Origin: Anaeramoeba flamelloides | Taxonomy: Eukaryota > Metamonada > Anaeramoebidae | Assembly (NCBI GenBank): GCA_027625915.1 | Contig: JANTQA010000038.1 | Span: 504,001-568,000, forward strand | Length of the DNA stretch: 64,000 nt | Direction: 5' to 3' | Shown: positions 44,922 through 55,609 of the stretch, piece by piece | Layout of the letters: every line of letters starts with the position of its first letter | Numbering within the stretch: the first letter of the stretch is position 1 | Translations under genes and position numbers: made by a program | Notes under the pieces: model-generated | The model's database searches: none | Seen by the model: only the letters and a program-made list of their open reading frames with translations | What the model was told of the DNA's origin: nothing

Positions 44922-47732
44922 ATGTCTCTTTTTGGGAATGACTTTTCGAACTTTAATTGGACAGCAAATAATCTTTCGACTGAAAACGAATTCTTCCATG
45001 ATTCTTTAAACCTTTATCCTCCTCCAATACAAAATTCATTCCAAAACAACAAGCAGCGAACAAAACAATCTCAACAGCAAGAAAACGAGAAGGAAAAAGA
45101 GAAAGAGAAAGAGAAAAGGAAAGAGAAAGAGGAAGAGAAAGAACAACAACAGCAAAATCCTCAGTCTTTAGATGACTTAACCTTACCGATCGCTTCTTTC
45201 ATGGAAAGTACCTTCACTGAAAACAACTTTGCACTTAACGGGTTTTGGGATCAGAAAAATAACGAAGGCAACAAAGAAGAGGGTTTCTATGAAAGCTATG
45301 ATCAAGAGGATGAACAACAACAACAACAACAACAACAAGTGCAACAACAGCAACTGGAAAACAATGAAGACAGTGTTCTTTCCTTTGGTGATCCTTTTGA
45401 ACACAAACAAAAGCCTTCTTTGCTGAACACCATAAATTTTTCGTTTCCAGGGATTGAACAAATTGAACCAAATTTTGTTGGCGCCAATGAAGAAAAATAT
45501 TTCATTGATAAAGTCCCAAAAAACAAAACTGTTTGGAAGGGTAATAATAGCCATTTTTTGAAAAACTCGAATAATTTGAATTTTTCACAAATCAAAAATG
45601 AGAACGAACAAAACAAAACACTCAACCAAGGCGATAATTATAAAGACAAGGCTCAACAAAACAATGAAAAAGAACACAAAGAAAACAAATATAACTCAAC
45701 TATTCATCAGAATTTTTCAACAAAACATCAAACACAGATAAAAACTAAAAATAATCCCAACGAATTTGAGCTTAAAATCAAGGAAGAGTCTGAAAGCTTA
45801 CCTTCGAAAAGAAATGCAATACCAAGACTTCAGGGCGATCCCATTGAAAATGAAAAATTTAACAATAGCAGCCAAAAAACATTCAACTCAACGCCCTTTG
45901 ATAAATTGCCAATAAATTCACGACAAAAGAAGAAGGATAAATCTAATAATAATAATAATAAAAGAAATACAAATGGAAATGAAAAAGAGATTGATAGTGT
46001 AAACGAAAAAGCGATTGACAATATAAACGAAAAAGCGATTGATAATGAAAAAAAGAATGATCTTTGTGATGAAATTAAATCCAAAAAATTGAAAAAAAAG
46101 TTAAATCCAAAATCTAAGAAGAAAAGAACCAAAATTGTTTTGGTGAAAAAGAAAATTTCCAATAATATTCAGAATTATATTCAAAAAACCCAAGGTAAGA
46201 AGAAAAAGAAAGACAAGAAAAAGATCAAGACAAAAAAAAATTTTTCTGATAATTATCAAAATAACAAAAATCTTAATAATCAGAAAAAAACGAAAAAAAA
46301 ATCAAATAAAATAAGTTATAGTCAAAATGATACTAATAATAAGAATTCAAAATTTTATATCAAAAAACCAAAAAAAAATAAAAATAATAAAAAAATCATT
46401 TTAAAATATTACAATATGCAAAATAACCATAATAATTTAAACAAATCCAATGTCAAACCTTCTAAAGAAAAAATTAAAATTTATGCTGATCATAATTATC
46501 AAAATAATCAGATCAAGATCAAGAAAAAAAAGAACGAGAAGAGGATAAGGAGACAAAGAGATTGTGGAAAAGAGAAAAGAAAAGAAAAAGAAAAGGAGAA
46601 AGGGAAAAAAAGAGGGAGAGGAAGGGAAAGAAAAAGAGAAAGGGGTGAAGAAAAAGCAAGAGAGAGGAAGAAGATGATGAAGATCCAATATTATTTTAAA
46701 AAAAAAAACAAGAAAAGTAAAAAAAGCAATAAATATAAATTAAAAGATAATTCTTATGGTGAAGAATTAAAAGAAAGAAAAAGAATACATAAACAATTAA
46801 GGTTAGATAAAAATAAGAATCGTTTGGAAAAAAACAGAAATAAGATCAATTCAAAAAAATCTTTCTTTTCTTTTAAATCTTCAATCATATTACATAAAAA
46901 TAAAAAAATCAGATTAAATTTTAAAACTTCAAGAACAGAGAATAATAATAATAATAATGATGATGATAATGATAATGATAATAATGTGGATGAGAATAAT
47001 ACACTTCATAGAATTTATAATTATGGTTTTGTTGAGGATCCAAAAACAAAAAGAAAAATTGGAAAATATTCAAACAATCATCCTAATTTTCGAAAAAAAA
47101 ATAAACTTTCTTCATCATTTCCAAACGATGCAATACGATTCTCATCATCTGGTTCAAATTCCTCTTCTTTAACTTTATCGATGTCATCATTATCGATGTC
47201 GTCTAATTCTTTAACCTTATCATCTTCATCTTCCTCGTTATCATTGAATTCTTCATTTTATTTAGATTCTGTAAACACATTATCATCCTCCCCTTCCTCA
47301 AATTCTTTATCATCGTCATTATCATCCTCGGGATTTCCTTCTTCGTTGGGTTATAAGAAGAAAAACAAATTAAATTCAAAAAACAAATTAAATTCAAAAA
47401 ACAAAATCACTACAATAAATAAAAGTAAACAAAACAATTACTGCAATGATAGCAATATGGATAATAAAGAAAATAAAGGTGAAAGAATGGTGACTTCAAA
47501 ATTAGCAAAAAGAATTTTCGAAAAATGGTTCCAAAAAAATTGTCAAAAAGAAGTTGGCCCATATCCAACTAAAAAAATTAAAAAAAAACTAGCAAAGAAA
47601 ACATTCACCTCCAAAATACATGTCAATCGGTGGTTTGCCCAGCGTAGAAGAGTGGAAAAAATGAAATGGGTAACCGAACAAATCGAAAAACCCCTTTGGC
47701 TGAAAAAAAAGGGAAGGCCAAGAAAGAAATAA
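44922..47732 (+). CDS. low-complexity protein with C-terminal divergent homeodomain and AT-hook-like tail
   Basis: A 936-residue single-exon gene counted from ATG 44922; a TTG five codons upstream is in frame but an ATG start is more likely. The first 850 residues are low complexity: Glu/Lys blocks, Gln and Asn runs, an Arg/Lys-rich stretch, an Asp/Asn run and a Ser-rich block near 730-790. The C-terminus holds a homeodomain-like three-helix unit from about residue 856: LAKRIFEKWFQKN, YPTKKIKKKLAKKTFTS, then the recognition helix HVNRWFAQRRRVEKM. Next comes KKGRPRKK, an AT-hook core, at the extreme end. It is probably a nuclear DNA-binding protein. The usually invariant Asn51 of homeodomains (WFxN) is replaced by Gln (WFAQ). 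The NYP-like spacing before helix 2 recalls TALE types, but I would not assign a class. Confidence 0.8.
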   Translation: MSLFGNDFSNFNWTANNLSTENEFFHDSLNLYPPPIQNSFQNNKQRTKQSQQQENEKEKEKEKEKRKEKEEEKEQQQQNPQSLDDLTLPIASFMESTFTENNFALNGFWDQKNNEGNKEEGFYESYDQEDEQQQQQQQQVQQQQLENNEDSVLSFGDPFEHKQKPSLLNTINFSFPGIEQIEPNFVGANEEKYFIDKVPKNKTVWKGNNSHFLKNSNNLNFSQIKNENEQNKTLNQGDNYKDKAQQNNEKEHKENKYNSTIHQNFSTKHQTQIKTKNNPNEFELKIKEESESLPSKRNAIPRLQGDPIENEKFNNSSQKTFNSTPFDKLPINSRQKKKDKSNNNNNKRNTNGNEKEIDSVNEKAIDNINEKAIDNEKKNDLCDEIKSKKLKKKLNPKSKKKRTKIVLVKKKISNNIQNYIQKTQGKKKKKDKKKIKTKKNFSDNYQNNKNLNNQKKTKKKSNKISYSQNDTNNKNSKFYIKKPKKNKNNKKIILKYYNMQNNHNNLNKSNVKPSKEKIKIYADHNYQNNQIKIKKKKNEKRIRRQRDCGKEKRKEKEKEKGKKRGRGRERKRERGEEKARERKKMMKIQYYFKKKNKKSKKSNKYKLKDNSYGEELKERKRIHKQLRLDKNKNRLEKNRNKINSKKSFFSFKSSIILHKNKKIRLNFKTSRTENNNNNNDDDNDNDNNVDENNTLHRIYNYGFVEDPKTKRKIGKYSNNHPNFRKKNKLSSSFPNDAIRFSSSGSNSSSLTLSMSSLSMSSNSLTLSSSSSSLSLNSSFYLDSVNTLSSSPSSNSLSSSLSSSGFPSSLGYKKKNKLNSKNKLNSKNKITTINKSKQNNYCNDSNMDNKENKGERMVTSKLAKRIFEKWFQKNCQKEVGPYPTKKIKKKLAKKTFTSKIHVNRWFAQRRRVEKMKWVTEQIEKPLWLKKKGRPRKK

Positions 47733-49059
47733 ACTAATAGTTTAATTATCTTAAACAATTTGGATCTTTATTTCCAAATTGAAGATTGTTTATAGATCAA
47801 ATATCGCATTATTTTTACTAAAAATAAATAAATAAATACATTTATTTAAAAAAATTTTTAATTTTTTTTTATTGTGAAAATTAAAAATATTTTTGTTATT
47901 TGAAGTTGGTAGATTTAAATTTTTGATTTAATATTATTAATAAAAAAAAATACCAAATAAAATCAGAACTCTACAACCATTCAAATCCTGGCGTGAAGGG
48001 TTTAACTTTTCCTGGGATTTTCAAATCAATTAAACTTTCTTTAAAAGAATTTCAATTTGAAATGATAAATTGTAGTTTCTGTCACAAATCTTTTCTTGAG
48101 ATGTTTTGTATTGAAGATCCTTTACCAAAAACAAAATTTTTATTGATTTATTTCTTGATAGAAAGGGCAATTTAAGAAAAATTTTATCAAAAAAAAAAAA
48201 AAGAGAGAAAGAAAATTATTTAAAATATTCAAATAATGAAATTATAATAATATCATTTGTTAAATCACATTAAAAATTACCCTCTTGTAGTTAGATTTTC
48301 CCGAATGTAAAATAATTGAAAAAAACCAATATATTTTCTAAAAAAAAAAAAAAAAACTAAGAAAAGCTTCAATAGATTTATTTCAACCTTAAAAATTAAA
48401 TAAAAAACAGTTATATTAGAAATTTTCTTTTAATTTCAAGAGTCAAATAAAAAAATGTACTAAGGTTTTCGAGGTTAGAAAAGAAGAGAGAAAAATCTTT
48501 GATTGTATTATTATTATTATTGAAGATATATAAGTTACAATCTAAATTTTCTTTTATTAGTATTCCCTTAAAGGATATTTAAGGGTAAAACCAGATATTC
48601 TGCATTTATTAAAGAGAATGACATTTGGAAATTATCTTTATGGTATTAAAAAGTATAAAAAAAATAGAGGAAAAAAAATAAAATAGAGAAAAACAAAAAA
48701 AAAATTTGACATTTAAAAAAGGTAAAATAGAAGCAATTGGTAAAACCCGAAAAAAAAAATCAATACAATTTTTAAAAAAAAAACACAAAACCACAGGCAT
48801 GATATTTTTTGTGTTTTTAATTTTATATTGAAAATTTATGATGAATTTTGACTTGGGGATCTTTTTTTAATTGTTTAATTTCTTTTTTTTTATCTGATTT
48901 GTTTTTTGCTTTGATCTTTTTTATATTTACCTTTTTTTTTTTATTTTCAAATTATCCATACTTTCTTGTTTGAAAGTCCACAATATTAAAAAGACCGCAT
49001 GATCTTTTTCTTTTGTAACTGTTTTTTCTAATATACAGAAAATTAGGCAAGTGAAAAAA

Positions 49060-49135
49060 CGAAAAAAAATCTAAAATATTTGATTTATTCTATTATTTCG
49101 AATTCTGGAAAACATAAGCACCTTTAGGTACTCTA
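49060..49135. repeat. hairpin repeat family H, fragment
   Basis: It shares TTCGAATTCTGGAAAAC and AGCACCTTTAGGTACTCT-like words with the other family H copies. It is a short piece only. Confidence 0.4.
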
Positions 49136-49294
49136 TAAAATTTGAAGGCATTTTCCCAGAAATTGTAGTAGGAGATAAAAAACCCCAGAAATGGATTATA
49201 AATTATAAATAAGAATTCCGCGATCTGAGATTAATAAATGGTATTCTGTAACTTCAAGGACGAATAATTATTCCCGCGATTAAATATATTTAAA

Positions 49295-49453
49295 CAGTTA
49301 CTTCCACTTTAAAGTTACAAACTTTAAACCAGATTTTAGTGGACAAAAAACTCTTAAATTAAGGTAGAAACATTGGAATTTTAATTTTTACAATTTTTTT
49401 ACGAGGATCCAAAAATTTGGTTGTAAGTTTTTCATTACAAGTGGAACTGACTG
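49295..49453. mobile_element. palindromic Tc1/mariner-like MITE, copy 4 (decayed)
   Basis: Left arm CAGTTACTTCCACTTTAAAG, middle CTCTTAAATTAAGGTA, and right end CAAGTGGAACTGACTG followed by TA. The left flanking TA is lost and the inner arms are shortened (159 bp against 197 bp), so this is an old copy. Confidence 0.65.
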
Positions 49454-51677
49454 TAATATAAACCACAATTCAAAATTTACTATACAATTAAAATTGCCTA
49501 ACAAAATTTAAGAATATAATTTCATTCAGTTTGTAAATAATTTTAATTTTTATGAAATTGAAAATCATTTTTTCATCTTTTAGTTTTTGAATTCATTTAA
49601 GTTTTTGAATTATGTAACTTGTTTCTTTAAATCAAAATATTTTTTTAACAATTGATATTAGTTTGAAGTTGAGTTTTTTACAATTAAAGAACTCAATATA
49701 TATATATATATAGTTGATTGTATCTAAACATTTGGCTGATCAATATTCCCATTAGTATTTTTATAAAGATATCAATATATTTTTTTGTTGTACTCTCTCC
49801 TTAATTTTTGATTACACTCTTTGCTTATTAGGATTAATAAGTATTATTTTTGTTCTTGCGAGTATTGTTATTTATAAAGAATTGTTTTCATTCCTTTTAG
49901 TGGATGGTTTTAATTGGGTATTTCTTGAAAATCTATTAACTAAGTTTTTAATTTTGAAAACTTAATTTTGGGGTGTTAAATATTTTGAATTCAGGTTTCT
50001 AATTTATTTTATTTTCACTTTTTTATTATGTGTTTTTCTTTTATTACCTAAAGTTTCAAATATTCCATTATTGTTTAAAATTTTATGATCAAACAATCAA
50101 AATTTTGTTGAATAAGGATTTTTTAATAGTGATCTTGTTTTTTTTAGAAAATATAAATTCACTATGTATATAAAATTTACTCTAAATTTGTTTCAACAAA
50201 GTTGAATTAATTTAAAAATCCTTTGAATTTTTACTATGTTAAAACTATGTTTGGAATTGACTTATTAATTAATTTTCGATTTATTGTTGTAATTTCTATT
50301 CATTAATAACAACTTTTTTTCATACTAAATGATTCAACTTAACAAATCCCAAAACAAAATTAAACTTTCGAAAAGAAAAATGATAAAATAATTTTTTATT
50401 TGAATAATTTTTATGAATTATTTTCATACATTAATTATTATTTTATTTTGTTCCAATCATAATATATGCTAAGAAAACATATGAAACAATCCTTCATTCA
50501 TGAAGTAAACACGTTTTCAAAAATAATAGATTATTAATAATAAAATATTTTTCATTTAAACTAGGCTCATTTTATTTGACAAAATAGAAGTAATTCTTTA
50601 TTTTTAATCCTAACTACTTCTCAAAATAATTGTTGAATTTTTTCAATCTTGTCCATTTTTTCTAATTTTTTCAAATTATTTACTTTTTTTAATATTCGAT
50701 TATGATTTTGTTTTCTATATTTCATTTCTTTTTTTTTAAAAATTTAATTTAAAAAAAAATCAAAAACGTTTCGAAAACTCCAAATTAACTTTAAGATATT
50801 TAGATATTGTAATTTCTTTGTACATCAGTATAATTACTATTAAAAATTATATTATCAACAAATTTAATTGTTTAAAGTCATTGATTATATTTCATGAGAA
50901 AGTTCAATTGGAATGGTTCCAAAAAACTTTTTTGATATTTTTTTTTTGTTGGAAAATTTTCTAGTTACTTCCAACATTTATTTTATGAATCCCAACTCTA
51001 ATAAGTAGTTAATGATTTAACATATTTCTAACTAATCATATATTAGTTTTATCTTTGAATCAAAATTAATTTTATCATTGTTAGTTAGAACTTTGAATGA
51101 ATTGGGTCTGATTTATTCGAAAAACAATATAACGGTTGATTTGCACAATTTGGAAATAAGTTTGATTATTTAAAATTTTTTGAAAATTTTTTATATTTTT
51201 TTTTTTTTTCAATTAAATAATTATTTACCCTAGATCTGATACAAGAAAAATCAGAGTAATCTAGTACAAGTTAAAGTTGAGTTGAGTTAAAGAGTAAAAA
51301 AAAAAAAAGAAAAATTGTATAAGAAATCTTTTCCATTAATAAATCAGTTCTTAGTAATAGAATTATACAGGATTTCTAAATAGATATTTTTTTGTTTTGA
51401 TAACTCGAAAATTAATTCAAAAATTATTTTTTTATTGTTAATTCATAAATATGAATTTTCTTGAAATGTTGAGTAAATTGAAAATATTTACTTTATACAG
51501 TATAAATATTAATATCAAATCTCAAAATATTTAGTACTTTAAGAGAAGTCCATTTTTTCATTCTCAATTATTGTAATTATTACTCTGAAAATTTCAGACT
51601 AATTCTTCATTTGCAAAATTTGATTTATAAACTCTTTAATAATGATAATGGAAGAAAAAAAAATCTATTTTAATTAA

Positions 51678-52164
51678 GGACTATCTAAAATATATCCATC
51701 GCAGAAGTTTCACGAATCAAAACATATGCAAATTAGACTCTTTATTTCTTAAGATCCATAAGAACAATTATATTTTGACTTTTTAGAAATTGTTAATTTT
51801 TACTTGATGGTTTTAAAAATTGTAAGCTGGTAATAAATACCTAAACCTAACCCTTTTTTTTCACAGGCAAGTATTATCTAGTTTACAATAAAAACCTCTG
51901 TAAAAACCACAACCCAGCCATTTTTCTTATAAGTCAAGTATTTTTTAAAATTCCAATAAAAATCTTTGAAAACAACCAATTTAGAATAAAAATTGTTGGG
52001 TTTAATATAACAGTCCTAACTGACAATGAAGAATCTGATCAGGGAAAATTTCTAATTCCAAAAAGTCGAAATTTTATAGTATCTAGATCTTAAGAAATAA
52101 AGAGTATAATTTACATATGTTCTGATTTGTGATACTCTTGTGATGACTTTATTTTAGATAGTCC
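51678..52164. mobile_element. TTAA-flanked TIR element, copy 1
   Basis: A 487 bp element. Its left end GGACTATCTAAAATATATCC is matched by the inverted right end GGACTATCTAAAATAAAGTC (15 of the first 15 bases identical). It is flanked by TTAA on both sides (51674-51677 and 52165-52168). TTAA duplication is the habit of piggyBac-type transposons, though these ends do not start with CCY, so the class is uncertain. No coding capacity. Confidence 0.75.
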
Positions 52165-52279
52165 TTAAAAATATCTTAAAAGGAATTATTGAATCAATAA
52201 AGATTTATACACAAAGTATATAATTACCTTTTAAAAAAGTGAGTAAATGATAAAACTTTTTCAAAGATCTCTATTTTAA

Positions 52280-52640
52280 AAAAGTGAGGAATTCTTTTTT
52301 TTTATATATAATACTGCCATAATTAAAACTTTTTAAAGTTTTCTGTTTTCAAAAAGTGAAAAATCGACTTTTGAATGCCAGGTAGATGTTCGAGTGGAAA
52401 GACAAACACTTTTTTTAAAAGATATTTTTTGCTTTATAAAAAATCCCATACTTTTAAAAAGGTTTTAATTCTGATAAATTCAAAAAAAAAAAGTCAAAAC
52501 TCTATTAAATATAAAACTTTAAAAAAGTTTTAATTCTGGCAGTATTATATATAAAAAAGTTTTCAATTTTTTAAAATAGAAAACCATAAAAAAGTTTTAA
52601 TTCCCACAGCCTAAAAAAAAAAAAAAAATTCCTCACTTTT
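52280..52640. repeat. fold-back repeat
   Basis: The outer ends are inverted (AAAAGTGAGGAATT and AATTCCTCACTTTT). An inner block on the left, TATATATAATACTGCCATAA, is repeated inverted on the right as CTGGCAGTATTATATATA, next to AAAACTTTTTAAAGTTTT. The arms are interrupted by a shifted copy, so it would fold imperfectly. Confidence 0.65.
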
Positions 52641-52896
52641 GAAAAATAGCTGTAATAATTTTATTTTTCTTTTTTTCTTATTGAATAATTATTTTATTTG
52701 TTAAAACAGAATCTTTTCAAGAAAAAAAAATAATGATGAAAATAAAAAAAATATTCAACAAAAAACAACCAAAAAACAAATAAAAACAAACAGTGAATCA
52801 AATGGTTCAAAAAATAAAAAATAAAAAATAAAAAATAAAAAAGAGAAAAGATAAAAGAGAAAAGATAAAAGATAAAAGAGAAAAGAAAAAAAAAGG

Positions 52897-53772
52897 TTAA
52901 AGATTCGAATATAAATTTCCAGAGTCGAGAAGCACTAAGGAACGCAAACCGTCTGGCTTTTTTTTTAATCTATTATTTGAAATGTCCAAATAATCGAATT
53001 CAAATTTGATCAGGTCTTGGGGCAGCGCTCTGATCATATTTTGATCTAAGGTTAGAACGGAAAGGGAAAAGCACTTGGTGATGCCTGATGGTATGTGTTC
53101 GATCAAGTTGTCTGAGAGGTACACGCCTTTTAAGCGTTCGAGTGAAAAGAATAATTTGGGCACACTGATGATGAAATTCTGGCGGATATATAAATATTGA
53201 AGCGTTTCCAAATTGACGATTTCGTCTGGGATCGATTGGATTTCATTATTCTCAAGGGAAAGCCAGTACAGCGTCTGCAATTTGCAAACCTCCTTTGGGA
53301 ATTGCCGGAATTTGTTATGGTTCAACGAGAGCCCAAACAGGTCCTCCAGATTTGAAATCTTGTCTGGGATTGATTTTAATAGATTATAATCCAAGCCCAA
53401 ATAGCGTAATGTTTCAATTTTCAAAATCACTGGCGGCAAGGTTTCAAATTTGTTATGTTGCAATTGAAGGTGCGTGATGTTCAACTTGGAAAACTCCTTT
53501 GGTAACGTTTTTAATTGGTTTCTTGATAAGTCGATTTTTTCTAAATTCCTCCAGAAGTTTAAGACATCGCCTGATAAGATCCCACTCACGGGGAAATTGG
53601 TTAGCTGGTGACACGAAAAATCGATAGAGTCTTTTTCTTCGTCAGAGAATTGTTTTAGCATCCGCTTTAAGATTCTTTTAAACTCTTGTTGTTGTGATTT
53701 TTTAATTTTTTTTAATTGCTTTGTTTCTTCTTTGGTCTTGTTTAGTGACGACAACATTGGGTACTTGGACAT
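52897..53772 (-). CDS. leucine-rich-repeat protein
   Basis: 291 residues from ATG 53772 (MSKYPMLSS). The frame is open upstream to 53919 but only from a non-ATG codon, so I treat that part as 5' UTR. A Lys/Glu-rich coiled segment (residues about 10-40) leads into nine to ten typical 23-residue LRRs: LEKIDLSRNQLKTLPKEF, ITHLQLQHNKFETLP, LRYLGLDYNLLKSIPDKI, LFGLSLNHNKFRQFP, LYWLSLENNEIQSIP, LQYLYIRQNFIISVP, LKGVYLSDNLIEHIP, LSVLTLDQNMIRALP and FDYLDISNNRLKKKP. This is the Shoc2/RSU1-like class common in protists. No signal peptide, membrane segment, kinase or GTPase domain is attached, so it is probably a cytosolic interaction scaffold. Base composition is clearly less AT-rich than the flanks. 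Confidence 0.92.
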   Translation of the reverse strand: MSKYPMLSSLNKTKEETKQLKKIKKSQQQEFKRILKRMLKQFSDEEKDSIDFSCHQLTNFPVSGILSGDVLNFWRNLEKIDLSRNQLKTLPKEFSKLNITHLQLQHNKFETLPPVILKIETLRYLGLDYNLLKSIPDKISNLEDLFGLSLNHNKFRQFPKEVCKLQTLYWLSLENNEIQSIPDEIVNLETLQYLYIRQNFIISVPKLFFSLERLKGVYLSDNLIEHIPSGITKCFSLSVLTLDQNMIRALPQDLIKFEFDYLDISNNRLKKKPDGLRSLVLLDSGNLYSNL

Positions 53773-55172
53773 TGTTGGGTTTGTGCTTTTTTGGTTTTTT
53801 GGTTGGAATGGTTTTGGTTTTGGGTTGTGTTTATACTCAATTTCTTTTTTTAAATTTAAAAGTAACAGGTTCTTTTCTTTTTTTGGTTTTTTTTGTTTTT
53901 GTTGATTTTTTTGGTTCAAGAAAATAAGCGAAAAATTAAAATTAAATTAGACAGAATTATTTTGTAATGCTTCGTCGAGTTTATTTAAAGCTTTTTCAAT
54001 TTATTTAAAGCCTTTTCAATTTGTTTAAAAGCTTTTGCAAATCGTGTTTCGTTTTTCAATTAAGGATATATAATTTTATTCTGTACAAAGCATTTTCAGA
54101 ATGCAGATTTAATCTTTGTTTCTATAAAAATAAATGCATAGATTGGCAAATGAGAGTGAAATTTCTGACTTCTGAAAATAAGCTTTCCAATAATTAATAG
54201 ACTTGTTTGGTTTTTCAATTTGACAATATTTAAGTGAGTCAAAATGTTTGGTTGAGATCGGAAAAATAGAGGTTTAAATTTTTTTTTTTTTAATTAACAA
54301 TAACTCATGCAAAAAAAAATAAATACAAAAGTTATTCCATTAAATTCAAGCAATTTTTTTGGTACTTGGTTTATTTGTTAATGTTTTGTTTTATTTTGTT
54401 TTCTTTTCTTTTTTTGTGATCTTTTGAATTTTTTCCTTTCAAAAAAAAGATGTTTTTCTTTTTTTTTCAAAAAAAAATGTCAATTAAAAAAAAAGGAAGA
54501 TAAAAGGTTCAATTTAGTTTTGAGAATTCGCTATTTGTGAAAAGTTAGAATCAATTCTTTGAGAAACTAGTTGCTTTTGTTTTGACTTTTGATTTTTTGT
54601 TAAAGAATAATTTTTAACAAAAAGAGTCTTTTTTATTCATTCGTTTGTAAATCGAAAAAAAAGTTTAAGTGAAAAACAAAAAATTCTTTTTTTATTTTTG
54701 AAACAACAAAGATCAAAAAAGAATATTAAACCCTATCTTCCAATTTCCATTTTGTTTAGTTCATTTTTTTTTTTTGATTTTTGAAAACGAAAAATAAGAG
54801 GCAAAAAATTTTTTTGTTAAAAAGGAAAAATTATTGGCTTGAAAAAAAAAAGAAATAGTTGGCATTTTCTTACCAGTTTATTTTTTTTATTTGGTTTTGT
54901 TGTCTTATTGAATTGCAATTTTTAAAATGATAAAAAAGAAAAGATGAAAAAATGGAAAAATATTTAAAATTGTTGATTTTTATTTTTGAAAGTTATTTTT
55001 ATTTTTATTGGTGGTGAGGGCATAATTGTTGACAACCTATGAAAATTTATAACTTATAGTCTTTGGAGTGAACTATTTTTAGAGAAAGAAAAAAATTCTT
55101 TTTTCTTGTTTGTAAAAAGTTTTCTCTTTTAAAGATAATTATTTCAAACTTTGTTAAATTAAAAAGTTTTAG

Positions 55173-55584
55173 AGATTATCTAAAATACAGTTGCCACAGG
55201 GGTCTTTTGAATCAAAATATTTTTGAATTAAGAATCTTTCTTTCTTGCATATCCAGAAGAACTTGTAAATTTTATAATTTTTTTCTGGATTGAATACTAA
55301 ATTAAAATTTGGTAGTCATTTCACAACACAACCATTATTCTTCTCAGGCCATTGTTATCTCGTTTCCAATAAAAAACCTCTGAAAAGATCAAGTTTTCTC
55401 AAATACAAATGGGATGTGGTTTACACTAGAGACTTACAATTAAGAATTTGATTGGCCAAAAATTCAAATTCCAATATTTTTGAAATTTTTTAGTTCTAAT
55501 GGTTATAAAGAGACAAAGTCTATAATTTAACACTGTTTTGACTGACAAGTTGTTCTCTTGAAGTAGATTTATTTTATATAATCC
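55173..55584. mobile_element. TTAA-element family, copy 2 (decayed)
   Basis: The ends AGATTATCTAAAATACAG and (inverted) GGATTATATAAAATAAATC match the ends of 51678-52164. The interior shares the CCAATAAAAAACCTCTG and ATAATTTAACA-type words in the same order. The flanks TTAG and TTAC look like mutated TTAA. 412 bp. Confidence 0.6.
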
Positions 55585-55609
55585 TTACGTCCTTGTGTTC
55601 CAAAAGAAT

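Larger units (their letters stand above)
47733..52896. other. 5.2 kb intergenic region between convergent genes
   Basis: It lies between the 3' ends of the homeodomain (+) and LRR (-) genes. It contains a hairpin-family H fragment (49060-49135), a decayed MITE (49295-49453), a TTAA-flanked element (51678-52164) and a fold-back repeat (52280-52640). A minus-strand peptide with KIPGKVKPFTPGFEWL near 47980-48040 looks protein-like but is isolated between stops. Confidence 0.55.

Noticed and set aside
45183-47397. Minus-strand and off-frame ORFs rich in Leu, Cys or Ser across the homeodomain gene
   Set aside because: They are translations of the complementary strand of Gln, Lys and Ser codon runs.
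53773-53919. N-terminal extension of the LRR protein
   Set aside because: The frame is open but begins at TTG. The first ATG is at 53772, and the extension is Lys/Gln/Pro low complexity.
53295-53927. Plus-strand ORFs across the LRR gene
   Set aside because: They are antisense to a clear run of leucine-rich repeats.
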